This document shows positions 1 through 18,100 of a DNA stretch of 64,000 nucleotides, piece after piece. The notes under the pieces are model-generated. The model was not told where the DNA came from. It was given only the letters and a program-made list of their open reading frames with translations, and did no database searches. Location: positions 130,679-194,678 of the forward strand of contig NW_002060950.1 of assembly GCF_000150275.1 (NCBI RefSeq). The letters are read 5' to 3'. The stretch is from Trichoplax adhaerens (taxonomy: Eukaryota; Placozoa; Uniplacotomia; Trichoplacea; Trichoplacidae). Each line of letters begins with the position of its first letter. The stretch's first letter is position 1. A program made the position numbers and the translations under genes.

Positions 1-2352
1 TAATTTGTATGAAGATTTTACAGTCCTAAGTATCAGGATAATTATCCGGCTTATCTTAGCCAGGTGTCGTTTTTGAGTTTGACTAATTTTCAAGTAAGGA
101 ATTACTATATATAAATGCCTGACACTCCGGGCAATCTACGTAAAACCCCCTGTTTTACAATCTGGACAATGTACAGTACAGTATATGAAAAAACTTCTAC
201 TATACAGTATACAGTAGAATGCCCGGACCCTTACATGGACCGTAACTTCGGGTTTTGGCCGTAACCTATATATACAGTATATATGCAGTATTTTACGTAT
301 TAAAAAGTGTTACAAAGAGGATAATGCCAGTTAGTTAGCAATCTGATAGGCGAAGGCGAAGTGAGCATCGTCGAAATGCTCGATCGTTGCGTACATTAAA
401 TCAATCTGAAAGTAATGCAAGAAGTTCTGACGTACACGATACTCAAGGAGATCAGAACCAGTTCGTAGACAGTCGTATTGAAGGCTCATACTACTCTCAA
501 TAAGCTTGGGAAACAAGAGATTGTACACGTAGTTGAAGTTATTGTAAAATTAACTACTAAATCCTATTCTTTCTCTTTCTTGAATTGCAAAGCGACGGCT
601 TATATACTAACGCCGTTCACACTTACAACGCATTATAATTACAAGTTTGTATAACATTGAATTCGCTAGTGTACGCAGTACAATCCACCATTAACACGAA
701 GAATTAACAAGTGTACGTTAACACTTGTAGAATACCATAAATATTCAATCGCAAGTATTATTATGTAACCTGTGATAATAACAAGTTGTAACGTACTACT
801 AACTCTAGGTATTATTGAGTTAGCGCAAATACGCAAAAGCAATCTTAACTGTACAGTGTTATTACTGACTGACTCTGTACAGTATATAGTATTGCATCGT
901 ACAGTCTAATAAATATAGCGTCGTATATAATAACGATCTGTAAGTTCTGTACACTCAGTAGACTCGGTACAGGACTATAAAATGGCAGGATCATGGATTA
1001 CTAAAATTACAGACATAGCACTGTACGAGTACTTTTTGCAACAGAAAGATTCGCGTCTGATTGCCAATTTTGTCAAATCCTTTTAACTGGTTCGTGTTGC
1101 CGAGAAATTGGTTACACTTTAGGGTTTTTACGTGTAGTATTAATGTAGTACACGGATGTCCAACGGTAGATGATAGATATATCATTGATCATTACTTTGC
1201 TTACCGTGCAAGTGTATACATTCACATAACACTGATAATTATATTTATATATATCCCATATATGCGTATATATAATAATGCGGATGCGCTTTGCTGCCGG
1301 TTTGTGTGATTTTGCATGGCATTTTATTCATTAATTAAGCAGACATTACAACGAAATAAATAGCAGTAGGAAGATTAAGACTGCAATGTAGTATCTACAC
1401 CACTGATACGTATCATAGTCACGCTAACAATTTTTCTGTTGTAATACGTACTGCTGGCCAATCTCTGTCAGTGAACTACAGATTTTTACTGTTACACCTA
1501 GTATACCTAACTTACGACAGATCAATTAAGCAATTAAAACGAAGCAAGGACCCATTGATGGATATGTCGGATCTTTATTCCTGTGCGAACTATCGTAGAT
1601 ATTATAAATCATACCCCTTAACCATTAAAGTTAAATATTACAAGGAGTCTGAATATATCGAGATAAAATAACAATTTTAAGTATTGAGAGAATCCTTTTA
1701 ATTTTGAAGCATTAGGCAAAATAACCATTACCTGAATTAAATGTTTAATAAACAGATTTAATAGCATAAATACCATATCTCTTGAAGAAGCTCCACAGTT
1801 AAAGTCAGAATAACGCTTATTGTATCTTAATTTAAGTTTACCGGTCATTCAGCATAACTGTGAGCCAAGTATTTTGGGCAAGATTGAAAATGGCAGTTAC
1901 AATACAGAAAGAAATCAAATATCTCTACGAAGCATTAGTAGTAATTAATAATTTCAATGACATAATTCTCTGAAAGCAATTTTTGTAAATATAAGTATTG
2001 ATATCGAATGATAAAAATAGCTAGGGCAGTTACCATAATGTGAAAAGATTCAATCTATAGCAATAATAACGTCGTAATTTTGCAACATATGATAATTTAT
2101 ACTTTTTCTTTGTATTCTCGTATCGCAATATTCAATAAATAGATATGTAATATTTTTATGCACATATCGATATACCGTAGTTTTACTAGTAACTCTGTTT
2201 TATAACTGAAGCGATAGCACCGCATCACATAGCACATGCTAATGCAAAGCTTCCATAAGGTGTTGATAAGGAGTAAAGAAAACTTATTCCAAAAGCTTAT
2301 GCTGAATATAATATAACGAAGGATCTAATATTTAGATAATACTTATATAAAC
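1..2352. other. Intergenic, left edge; weak coding only
   Basis: Apart from the short minus-strand ORF near 0.4 kb I see no supported gene. A minus-strand ATG at 1846-1848 opens about 39 codons followed by a good donor (CAG|GTAATG) near 1732, but no second exon could be found. Scattered GTACAGTA-type words occur at 170-220, 850-960 and elsewhere, much thinner than the arrays further right. Confidence 0.5.
331..489 (-). CDS. Unidentified short ORF or terminal exon, doubtful
   Basis: From an ATG at 487-489 the minus strand reads 52 codons to a stop at 331. The frame stays open 13 codons further upstream without an ATG, up to codon GTG at 526-528. The product is rich in aromatic and acidic residues and contains the run IEHFDDAHFAFAY. 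I do not recognise a family. There is no clear splice acceptor at the upstream edge, so it may be a terminal exon with an unseen junction, a small protein, or a chance ORF. No neighbouring exon could be joined to it. Confidence 0.2.
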   Translation of the reverse strand: MSLQYDCLRTGSDLLEYRVRQNFLHYFQIDLMYATIEHFDDAHFAFAYQIAN

Positions 2353-2758
2353 CTAATCGAAATCCTTAGATAAAATTTCAAAGGTGATATCTCCTTGCAT
2401 AACCAGTGCCAGTCTTAATTCAGGGAACCAGTTCGAATTCAATATCAACTGACTATTCCATCAGGGCGTTGTCAAGAATAACTCACAGAATGGATAATAA
2501 TAATAAGTACTACAATATGCAGCACTCTTAACATATCAAGACTTTCAAAAAGCCCTAATTCAAAACGTGTTGATAAATCCATCAGCACTTATCTGCCATA
2601 TCTATGCAGTCATGTGCATGGTTAGCACCAAATGAGTAAATAACGACGGCCAAGTTGCGAATCCAAGGGCACAGATTAATGATGGTACTGATGAAAATTT
2701 CAAATGTGTACTTATCAAGTACCCATAAAGATCGCCAGGCTTTCAGATACGAAGCCAT
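2353..2758 (-). CDS. Candidate small three-exon gene, unidentified
   Basis: Three minus-strand pieces join in phase: 2758-2629 (starting at an ATG), 2554-2514 and 2448-2353 (ending in TAG), giving 88 residues. The middle piece encodes LFESLDMLRVLHI and the last begins LILNSNWFPELRLALV. The product is hydrophobic and aromatic-rich. I do not recognise it. Two points argue for caution: the implied introns (74 and 65 bp) are shorter than others in the window, and the first donor (GTGCTA) is weak. It could be a real small protein, part of a larger gene whose other exons I missed, or a chance alignment of open frames. Confidence 0.22.
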
Positions 2759-3557
2759 GATATTTAAAAAGTCGTTACAATAAAAATAAACGAATAAATT
2801 CGGTCGTTAATTGCAAAGAACGGTCTTAACAGGGGCCGTAAACATAAATTGTAGAATGTAATTTCAGAACCATAACCGATATTACGTAGCGCAGAATTAA
2901 TTATGTTAAATACAAATTTATCTTGTACTGGTAGTTTCGGAACGAAACAAAATTTGCAAAAATTTGCTGCTGCTTCACACCACAAGCACGTATAGAGTTT
3001 TAAACTTTAAAAGATTTCATTGTTTGAGAAATGCAATCATAAATGAAGTAACGTTTGATTAATATAGCTTAAGTTAGTAAAGAAAGTATTAACAGACTAA
3101 ACTAGCTAGATCATAAATGCTCTCAATCGCAATCAATATCTCTGAAATGCCGCAATATAAAATAAAATTATTCTGAGTTAGAACCTTTTTAAATGAAGTA
3201 CACTGTCTTCACTTAGTGAATTATGAGGATAGAAAATACTTTAAAGGAAGCAAAATCAAAATTATGAGGCAGTCGATCTGAAATATAACGGTGATAGTTG
3301 TATACTTCAGTGCAGCACAAGAAATCAAACTGTACAGTAAGTTTAATAGATAGCCAAATCACAGAAATATCTTGACGAAGTGCAACTATGTTAATTCTAA
3401 TTAGTACACTTCAAGGAATAAATGAAAAGAATAATACAATATTTGGTACTTTAGACGCATGAAAATATGTCTTAAAATGAAACTGAGTTAAATCTAATCA
3501 AGGTTGGAGATAAGCCGTGATACATTATTCCGTGAGATGCAAAAGGACGAATCAGTA

Positions 3558-7904
<4,347 letters not shown>

Positions 7905-8083
7905 TAAATGAGATAACAGTAGGTTGAAAATGTTATGCTATTTTTTCCGATTCCTTGTGGTGTAAACACGATCTATCTCCCCTATATAGCGAAATAAGAG
8001 ATTAACTGTTATTACTACCAAATGGAAGCAAAACGCTTTACGTACAGTACCACCGTGCTGCTCATAGTGGTCCAAAATAGCCT

Positions 8084-9140
8084 AGTACTGTACAGTGTAC
8101 AGTACAGTACAGTACAGTACAGTGCTGTAGTCAGTACAGTACAGTACTCTGAGTGCAGTACTGTACTGGCAGTAAAAAAAATTCAACTTCAGTACTGTAG
8201 AGTACAGTACCGTGCTGGACAGTGTACTATAGTACATGTACTGTACTGTACAGCACGAATTTGAGTATTGTACTGTACAGTACAGTACTGTAAATCACGT
8301 ATCAGGCGCAAGAAATACAGTACAGTACAGCACTGTACAGTATATTTTGCATCATACAAAGTAATGTACTGTACTGTACAAGTGTACAGTACAGTACAGT
8401 ACAGTATGAAGAATGCTAAGTGCGCACAAAATGTACAGTACTGTACTGTACACTATACAGTACGGTACACCGTAAGTAATAACACTGAGCTTTAGTACTG
8501 TACAGTACAGTACTAAAGCTCGTAAGATAGCGGTACAGTCCTCTGATCATCATGATGTCCACAAGACTGTACACTGTACCAGTTATTGGAATTATGGTAC
8601 TGTACTGTACAGTATGCCAACTATACAGTACTGTACTGTACGTACAGTACAGTATAGTAAATTACAGGTTCTCAGGCGTGAGTACAGTACAGTGTATACT
8701 GTACACTACAGTGTACAGTATACACTGTACTGTACAGCGGTCAGGATAATAGCAGAACTCCTACTGTACAGTACAGTACTGTACAGTGTACAGTATACAG
8801 GCGTACGAATCAATAATTTGGCTCACAGTGTGGTACCGTACTCGACTGCACTTACAGTACTGTACTGTACAGTATTCTGTATTGCAGCTAAGAAGTTATA
8901 CAGTACTGTACAGCAGTGTACAGTACTGTACAATGCTGTACTGTACACGATAGCTACAGTCTACTGTACTGTACACTATACAGTACAATGTACAGTACAT
9001 GTCAGTACTGTACTGTAAATACTACTCAATACGATCGTAGCTAGTACAGTTTACTTAGCAGATGATGTCAATAATGTTCTGTATATCCACTGTACACTGT
9101 ACAGTACACTGTCACTATACATTACTGTATTACTTACGTC
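8084..9140. repeat. Dense GTAC-W pentamer array (palindromic)
   Basis: About 1 kb made largely of GTAC tetramers joined by a single A or T (GTACAGTAC, GTACTGTAC) with GTGTAC variants. Because GTACAGTAC and GTACTGTAC are reverse complements, switching the linker base equals flipping a unit, and the array is full of perfect inverted repeats such as CTGTACAG. Open frames here give only Tyr/Ser/Thr/Val/Cys-rich low-complexity text and are not genes. It lies about 180 bp upstream of the EGR start codon. This is the densest of several such arrays in the window. Confidence 0.9.
8487..8521. repeat. Perfect 35-nt inverted repeat inside the array
   Basis: Two 17-base arms (8487-8503 and 8505-8521) are exact reverse complements around one central A. 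The outer eight bases of the arms (GAGCTTTA / TAAAGCTC) are not part of the GTAC unit, so the symmetry reaches beyond the simple repeat. Hairpin or cruciform formation is possible. Confidence 0.85.
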
Positions 9141-12100
9141 TTAGTGATCAACTGAAATTTTTAAAAGGAGTTATAATTACTTATCAGTCACCACAACGCA
9201 GTAGACTATAATCGTCTGGCGAGTTGACGATGTATGATTTAGTTGGACTTACCTTTAAGTGCACACTCTAGCTGAATATAGCGCAGTGGGAGGAAATAGC
9301 TATTGCCAAATGTGACACCGACTTTGGCTGATGATCATCAATGGAAAATATTACTTCGAGGTAGTATTCGTATTTACGGTTTACCATCAATCTCACTACA
9401 GCAAAGATAACAGTCTTAATCCAAGAAAATAAACCGGCGAACCTGAACGAGGCAGCGATTACGACAAGTGTTGCGATATCATAAAGCAGATTGGCCAGCA
9501 AGATCAAAAGTTGTTATCAATCCCTGATAACGATAACGCAGAAGTCGTGAGATTGGTAACACACGTTACCAGCCGATGTTGACTGTTGCAATTGAGATTA
9601 GCGTAGTAGTAACTAATTACGATGATTAGGTAGGTGGCTTTTTAACAAGATGCTTGATACTTAAAACTGAACTGCAATCGTGGGCGGTCCACTATTTAAA
9701 ATAACCGATTATTTTACTGGAAGTTGGTTATTAACATTTACCCAATAAACTGTCTTCTATTTTTAGGGCACACGTCAATGTGACGTTTTAATTAATTCCG
9801 TATGCGGCTTAATACTGTTGAAGTGGTGTGGGAAAGAAGTACCAATGATCTGTGGATCGAAAATGCTGTACCAAGTGATTGACATTTTTATTCTTAGAAA
9901 GCGAATACAAAGGAGAGGAAGGGCAAATAATATCATAGAAATCGAAAGAGCACAAAACAATTTCGGGAAGAAAGTCTTTCGGCCATCCTACAGCATTTAT
10001 CATCATCTGCCCTTTGTTCAGGCTCTTGTTCATTTTTTGTAAATTGATAGCTATTTATGTTGCCTTGAGTCTACATAGACATACGATACATATAGATGGA
10101 TAACAGCCAATAGAACTACTATAATGTAAGGCAATATCAGACAAAAAAAAAGATAAACGAACTCAAATGCTTCATGATTTAATTGAACGTACACTATACT
10201 CAGATAGTACGTGCGTATATGAATGTATATATATAAAGTACAGTAGACTATGAGACAATAGAGTGTATCACTTATGCCACAACCAAGCATGCACGCATAT
10301 ATTTATAAGTAATAAATGCCTCTCTAGGTTATGTATGTCCTTATCAGCTAACTAACCCCTCTTCATCGGCGTGCCTTACCGGCTTTGTCATCAGCCGTAA
10401 ATTAGAAATTCATTACCGCTATCCCAACCTTTATGTTTTAGTCGATGAAGCATATGGAAAATACAAAGTAAAAATCTTGAAAGCTTATGATGAGATCAAA
10501 TTTAGAATAGCCAACTATTCGAGTATGCTATCATTCATAAAGTTATATTGCGTAGGCAGTAGAAGAGTAAAATACCGCAACACGGATAACTCAGTTGCGC
10601 TGATATAGAAGGACTTAGTTTGTCATTGACGCCAACCTGAATGGAAATCTAACATATCCATTAAACTATTATAATTATAGAGCAACTGACACTCACTTCA
10701 TAAGACCGGAATTTTTTCTTTCTTCCCACCCACTTTCTCGCAATTGTGAAATTTATACCAAAGATAAAATGAAACAACGTTAGCATTATTCTATCTGATA
10801 CAATGTCGACAATGCAAAAACTTTCAATAACATCCTAAAGCTATCAATATTTGATTTAATATTATTATCAGCTATTCAATTATGCATAAGTAAATTAAGG
10901 TTATTATCAGTTGAATATAACTTCCAAGAAATTTCTTCAAGCAGTATTATAGGTCATACATTCAATCAATACCCTTTTATTCATCATCGATATATACTAA
11001 GAAAAGACAAAAGTCACATAAAATAAATGATATACGATTCTACTACAACCTTTCTTACCGTATATACAACACTACTGCGCATAACTAGGTATATAAATTT
11101 AAACTTATTAATAGTAGTATAACTTCACCAATGCATCATCCACAGTTGTAATTTGTTATATTCGATAGCTTACTTAATGCAGGTTTTAACTAAATCTTTA
11201 ATAGATATTTAGTACCATTGATAAGTTTCGAATCATCGACACTGAATCAAATACGGCACTTATTTGAACCCTGTAATAAAGAGCAGGCACTACGGCTATG
11301 AATTTATTATATTAATAACACGTAATTTTTGCGATGATATAGGATGATACGTAGATGCACTACAAAGTACGCTTATTGAGATAACATCATCATTTTGGAA
11401 TCTGACGGAATATCTTTCAGCAGAAAAACTTTCAGATAAGAGATCAAGAAGTTATAAAAATGGCTGATGAATACACAGTAGTAGCAGGTAAAAGCACTTT
11501 ACAACTACGGCGAAAAGGGATAATTTTAAAATATTATGATAAAATTTAATACATATCAGTACAATGACAAAGCTTAGAATTTTTGAACAACAGACCAAAG
11601 AAGCCATATGATAGTTGATTTACATATTTTTACTTGTTACGAACGTTATTATTCTGTACTATAAATTCTATTATATTAACTTGACAACGGCTGAATCAAG
11701 AACCGTTAGTATAGCACAGTATATATCCTTCATATAGATTAGGTAGTCAATTAATTCGTAAATTGCTACAGTATCATTGTAAAATTAAGCCAGGTATATC
11801 CTATACCGAGACCATATAAATTATTATAAGTATTCCCGCATATTCGAGCGCATACATTTACACAAGATTCATTAAATTACAAGAAAAATAAGATTTCGAT
11901 ATAGCATATTAGTATTTCTTTTCGTAGCCTGCATAACATAAAATCAATAGTTGATTCGCATATCTGCAAAGCTTTAATTAGAACTGTACAAAATAAAATT
12001 TAGCATTAACTGTACTGCTTACAAATTTGGTACTTCATATCATTCATGCGAATGATCAAGCGTTAATATTTCACTTATAGTACAGTAACGTTCACATATG

Positions 12101-15100
12101 CATATGTTAATGTTAGCTATTTTGATAACTAGCGATGAGCTGGCTACTTTGGAGGCCGTTAACTAAAATTTTATTGTCAGGCCTACAGGTTGTGGCCTCC
12201 TTTCAACTCACATATCTGGAAAATTTTAAAGTACTGCTTATAACAAAATGAACCTTTGTCGACGCAACAGCAGAATTCTTACTTGCATAATAAAAACGCT
12301 GATATCATGTTTAACTTTTTACTTAAAGTCCCAGACGTCAGCACTTCAAGCCATCGATTGTAGACGATTGAGCAAGATGTAATAAACTTTGATTCTCTAA
12401 CTTAAAAGTTCTTGACGACCACTTACCCTTCAAAAGCCAGTGAAGTCAACCCTTGGCAATAAATTTAGTCCCGTATGTTTCTGAAAGCTAAAGGAACATG
12501 AAATAAACTCCCAACATTACACTAATGTAGTAAATTTGTACTATGCCGCTTCTGAAACTATAGAAAATCTGAAATCTTACGCATTCTATTGATATCAAAT
12601 GCTAACAACTAAACGCAAGCACAAGTGCAGGCATAAACAGGAATTTTATAAATATACTAAGTTTCAAACAGATGCTTACTATTACAATTAATATTGTTAA
12701 AGCTGGCTCTAAGTACCCGGGACTACTCGTATCTCACAGAATATATCTTCTATTTAAAGTAAAGCGAGATATTATTAACTAGTAAAGTATATCTGCACGA
12801 AAAAAAACGTAATTCTAATATTGACATAAAATATTAACATGGGAATTTGCGACTTAAAAACATTTATTTTTGGATGGTTACATTTTAATAGCGGTAATCA
12901 AGACTATCCAAATAGTTTTGATGCACTACTCTACCTCTACAGTCACTGTACGGTATCTTTTCAACCGTATTCATTTAGAAGTACTCCCTCAATTATTAAT
13001 TATTGAAATATTGCATCTGGTAATAAATCAACGTCGATCAGTCAAGCGCCAATAAACTGTGAAAGCAAGCAATCGCAATTTCCTCCATTGAAGGTACTAG
13101 AAATCAGACATAGAGAGTCTATAGTATCTAGCTTCTATCAGAATCTGAACCATAAGATCTAGTACTGTAAGTTATATACAGTACTGAAGTAGTAGTTGCC
13201 GTAATTTAATGACAAGTAATTTATCTCCCACTATGCTTTACTATCACAAGTTTTACCGCAAATACGCATATTTAAAATAAAGTTAAAATTTGAGATCGAG
13301 CTGCCTTAATGTATATCCATTACATCTGTTCAAGATGGATTAAGTTTAAAAATTGTCTACGATATATGTTTGCGTGATAAATTGACAATATCGTAAATAA
13401 ATAGATACCCTTTATTACGATAGCATAACTTGACGTATGCATATACTAAAGTGATATCTCATCCGGTTATAATGCACAATAGCATTTGTAAAATATACCT
13501 GCAATGTCATGTAATGCTGCCTTCATCGGATTTTGTTTATCTGCAGTCACTATCCATTGATCAAATGGCAAAACTTATTTTTGCTTTTCATAAGCTTGTA
13601 ATTTATCATTTTAACTATAAATCCTGAAAACAGAGTTTCAGTGAAGCACAGTGCTATAATATGAAAAATAAAAATATCTTCTTTAGGGTTCAGGAATTAA
13701 TATTTTTTAAAACCAAAAGGTTTTACTTAGCCACAGTATTACTAACTGTTTAACTATTATACTAAAGGCAGGTTGTTCCTTAGAAATGATAACTTTCTAT
13801 TCATGATATATTTTCAAAATTTGCACTAGATATACCGAAAACTGCAATGTTTTGCTGCTAATATACTTTTATTAATAAGATAATAATAAATATAATTTTT
13901 AGTATTAAGTAGCTTGATTACACCTAATGTCTCGTCAATTACAGTAAAGAATATCTTAATATTTAATATACATCTCTATACTACCTGAATTTTTACTTTA
14001 CGGGAGTAAAATTTTGGGGAGAACTGCGAATGATAATATATTATATTGGTTATTAATAGCTTTAAATAATTTTGCTCAATATGAGGGTATACGTGTCAGT
14101 TATCAATTTTTAATCACTAAGTACTTATAGCTAATAGTATTTTAAAATTAAAGTTAACGAGATATTTGAAGTTAGTTATCTGGATTGATTAGCGAGTATG
14201 TTACTACATTAATAAGTACTATTAGTAGTGCTCCCAGGATCATGCTTACCTTGATAACACTAAATATCGGTTGCAATTTCAAAAATATTGCAAAATTCAT
14301 GCAAATGCTGCTGAGATATCCTTTTACTACATTAAATTTAACCTTCACACTTTAAATATACGAGCATTGTCAAATATAGACGCGTTACATATTCGAGGAA
14401 ACTTAAAGTATAACATCTATTTCTAATTTATAGACCTCACATTAATTAAAATCCCTAAATTTTTTTATTTAATGCCAAAAACCCACCTACACGTACATGT
14501 GTGACATAAAAATTTGAAAACTTACTTATAGGGTGCGCTCTGGTATTTGCGATAGGTAGGTGTGGTCAGTTGTTAACAATCATAGAGCCAAATAGGTTTG
14601 ATTTTACCTCTATGACAATAATACCGATTCACTCCAGAATTAGGATACAGTGTTTAACATACAGGAAACTTTAGATGACCGAGATATTGTAGTAAAACTT
14701 AGAGCGGCAGCGCATGCTTCTGGCGAAGTATTTACAAAAGTATCAAAAGATTGTAATAAATAATGCGAGATTCCATTTCGTGCAATATACCTCTTGTGTT
14801 AAACTTTTTGGCAATTTTGTATTGATTTCCTAAATGTGTAATCTTGAAGGTATTCTTAATTATTGTTGCCGCATTTAACACTATTATCGTAATATCGATA
14901 CTATTACTATCTAAATATAGCACTTTGCCATTTTTATTTCCCATTGTACTAGAGCAGAAAGTATTTTTAAACATTTAATTTAATTTATAATATTAAATAA
15001 TGATTGAGATATAAACAGCTTTTAATGCAGGCAAAATGCAAAACAGTAAGTTGACTGGTTCCTTAATATTTATTTATGATCTTTTATTTATCATTACTAT

Positions 15101-18100
15101 TTTTTTACTATAATCGTTATTTATATGAATTTATTTTTACATTTTCCATAGCTTTCTACGCCTCTTTTATCCGCTATTATGTGTTAAACAATTCTTTTTA
15201 TCCGACGACTGATCAAGGGTAATATTGGAAATATATTCACAAAAAAAATAATTATAAATTACTCAACCTAATACATTTAAATAGAATTAAATATTTCTAA
15301 CGTTAGATTTATAAAATACAATGAGCATCGTAGAGAAAATAATAAGTTACCGTAAAAATCCACCAAAACCGTTGCTAATATTCCAAATAAATAATCTAGC
15401 AATCGAAAATAAATCGGAATTACTTTATAATGAAATTCATAATAGCAAAGCAGATACGGTTAAGCTATATCCTTGTCATCGATACAAATACTAATCATTA
15501 TTTTCTTAATTGTAAGTTGAAAAGTCTTACATAATACATGACTTTGAAAAGAGGTTAAAAAATAAAAATGCACCTAGTTATTTTAGGAACTGTTTCAGGC
15601 CCGGAAATTGTCCAACCAACAATAGATAATACCATCAATGAACAATATGCTTTGTGAATGGTATAACAATGAAGAAAAAAATAATAATAAATTATATTAA
15701 GAAGTTTTCAGTTTCAATACGTATGCATTCTTTTCTTTTTCATTTTAGTCACGATGATAATTACTTATCAGAATTTAAGTCATGAATAGGTATAATTTTT
15801 TAATATAATTTAATAAAAATAGAAGCATTCCTATTCGCTATAAAAAATATGATTATAAACTCGAATCAATTGTATATGCAAATTTTGTTATGAGCAGAAT
15901 CAAATCTGTGACCAGCTACTGAATATAGATATTTACAAAGAAATTTTCTTCCCATAATTTGATGAATATTTGGCATGAGCGCTAATTCATACCATAGCGC
16001 CAGTACACACAGTAAAATTAAAATTTGATAATGCTTATGATCTCCGTTACGTCAACTGCTTGGAGATTTCATTCAATTACAACTCGTCAAAAAATAAATC
16101 TTTTTCATTACTTTTACTTGAAATAACAAAGAAACAGTTATAAATTTTACTTCTAGATAGTAAATTAAGCATAAACTTGCAATAGTTTTATAATGGTAAG
16201 CGATTGTTAGGTCTTACACTTGAAGATCAACTTAAGACTTTTATCATTAATGTTACGGATACCAAGATTGATTGACATGTAATATTTACAAGCAACTTCC
16301 TGTTCATTCCATTTCTTATATATCAAAAGTCATATGTTCGTTCCTGTTTTCTTATTAGAGTTGTTAATATTATTTTATTGATAAGATTATACAAGCATTT
16401 ACGAGAATGTTTAATATTGTAATCTTAGGCACCTCGAAGTTGCTTATAGGAAACTCAGAATGTAAGTTAATAAATAAGTCCAAAGCACATCCCATTTTCG
16501 TAATCAGTTTAGTTGTTTATCATAATGGCAAAAAAACAACTATATGAGCATAGTGTATAGTATTATCTCAAGATCTAAGAACATAACCATCCACTAGTCG
16601 ATATACTAGCTTTATACCAGAATCTCAAATATAGTATAATTGTTTAAATGGTTTAAGTTAAAGTATGCCGTAGTATTTCTTTATTTTTACTTTATACTTT
16701 ATAAAATTATCGAAACTATTAAGCTTTCTGCATGTTTCTTGATGTTCATACATATTCTTTGGACATTGTATAGATCTTAGAAGCAAGAAATTAAATATCT
16801 GATTTAGTCATACTTATAAATATTCAGTATAGGTATTTCTGATTAATTACTTTACATCAGTAAAGGTAATGACTGATTACATAAATCGTCGTTGTTTTTG
16901 TGTCGCATATTCCGGTAAAAGTGTCATTTAATGCAACTCGCAATCTTACATAACAGAAATATCGGCAACAAACACTCTTAGATTGGCAAAGTACATCGAT
17001 AATTTAATAATAAGATATCGTCACATTATGATAAAATACCTGAAAATGATGATATAATGCTTTTAATATCCTCGATTCTACTAAAGTAATTGGATTTTAG
17101 AATAATTTTGGTAACAAATAGGTCAGGTAATTGTAATCATTACATTAGAAGGGAAGCATAATTTATATCAAAAATTCAATACTTCATTCCAAAACTAGAA
17201 ATAATACTATTTTACTTAATGCGGTAACGTTTAATTTACTAAATAATGGGTAATATAATGTATCAAGTATGTATAGCATTCTCTCACTAAACTTTAAATT
17301 AAATGATTAATCTATTGACTTTGAACAAATGATGCAACTTATTGCCTTCCTAAACATGCCAATCTAATGATTTGCCCTTCAAATATGGAACTGAAATAAT
17401 GAAGCCGTATACGCGTATATTTTAGTAACATCGAAAATATGACTATATATATAGATACTGCAAAGGTGCTATACAGTAAAGCCTAATCATATCAAGCTGT
17501 AGTTATTAATACAGAAGAAGAAAATGTTTCTGCCTATACACAATGCAATCATCATTCACAAATTATTTGACCCTCGTAGGAGTTAGCTTAGCGATATCAG
17601 AAATTCTTGATATTCTAAATGAGATATAGGAAATCATCATAAAGTTTCAATTTCGTAAGATATCTTGAAAGTAGAAGCGCTTTATAACGTTTATCTACGC
17701 CTTTAGTAGTTCACCTGTCAAAAATATGCAAGCTACACTAGATGCACCTAGTATACTGTTAAAGATTCCGTAATTGGTTACTTATTTGCTTACTTGTGAC
17801 TCAGCACGACAAAATCTGTAAATAGTAATGCAGTTTCTGGACCACTAGGACGTGCTTGAGTGAGAATACAAGGTAAAAGAAATTTCATTCAAATTGATGA
17901 TAGAGTATCAGATTATATTTGCAGTCTTATTTCTATTATCAACCATCTACTATCATCCCAGACTGCTGCGGCGTGTCATATCTACTTCTGTATCTTTACT
18001 CTTTACAAGCGTTATTTCCCAAGGTAGAAATACTACGGACTTCTTTTCATATCACAATGCTACAATTGTTGCAACAGCCATTCCTACGCATGCATTTTCA

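Noticed and set aside
8022-9018. Several overlapping ORFs of 65-134 codons
   Set aside because: They are translations of the GTAC array, endless Tyr/Ser/Thr/Val/Cys text with equal openness on other frames.
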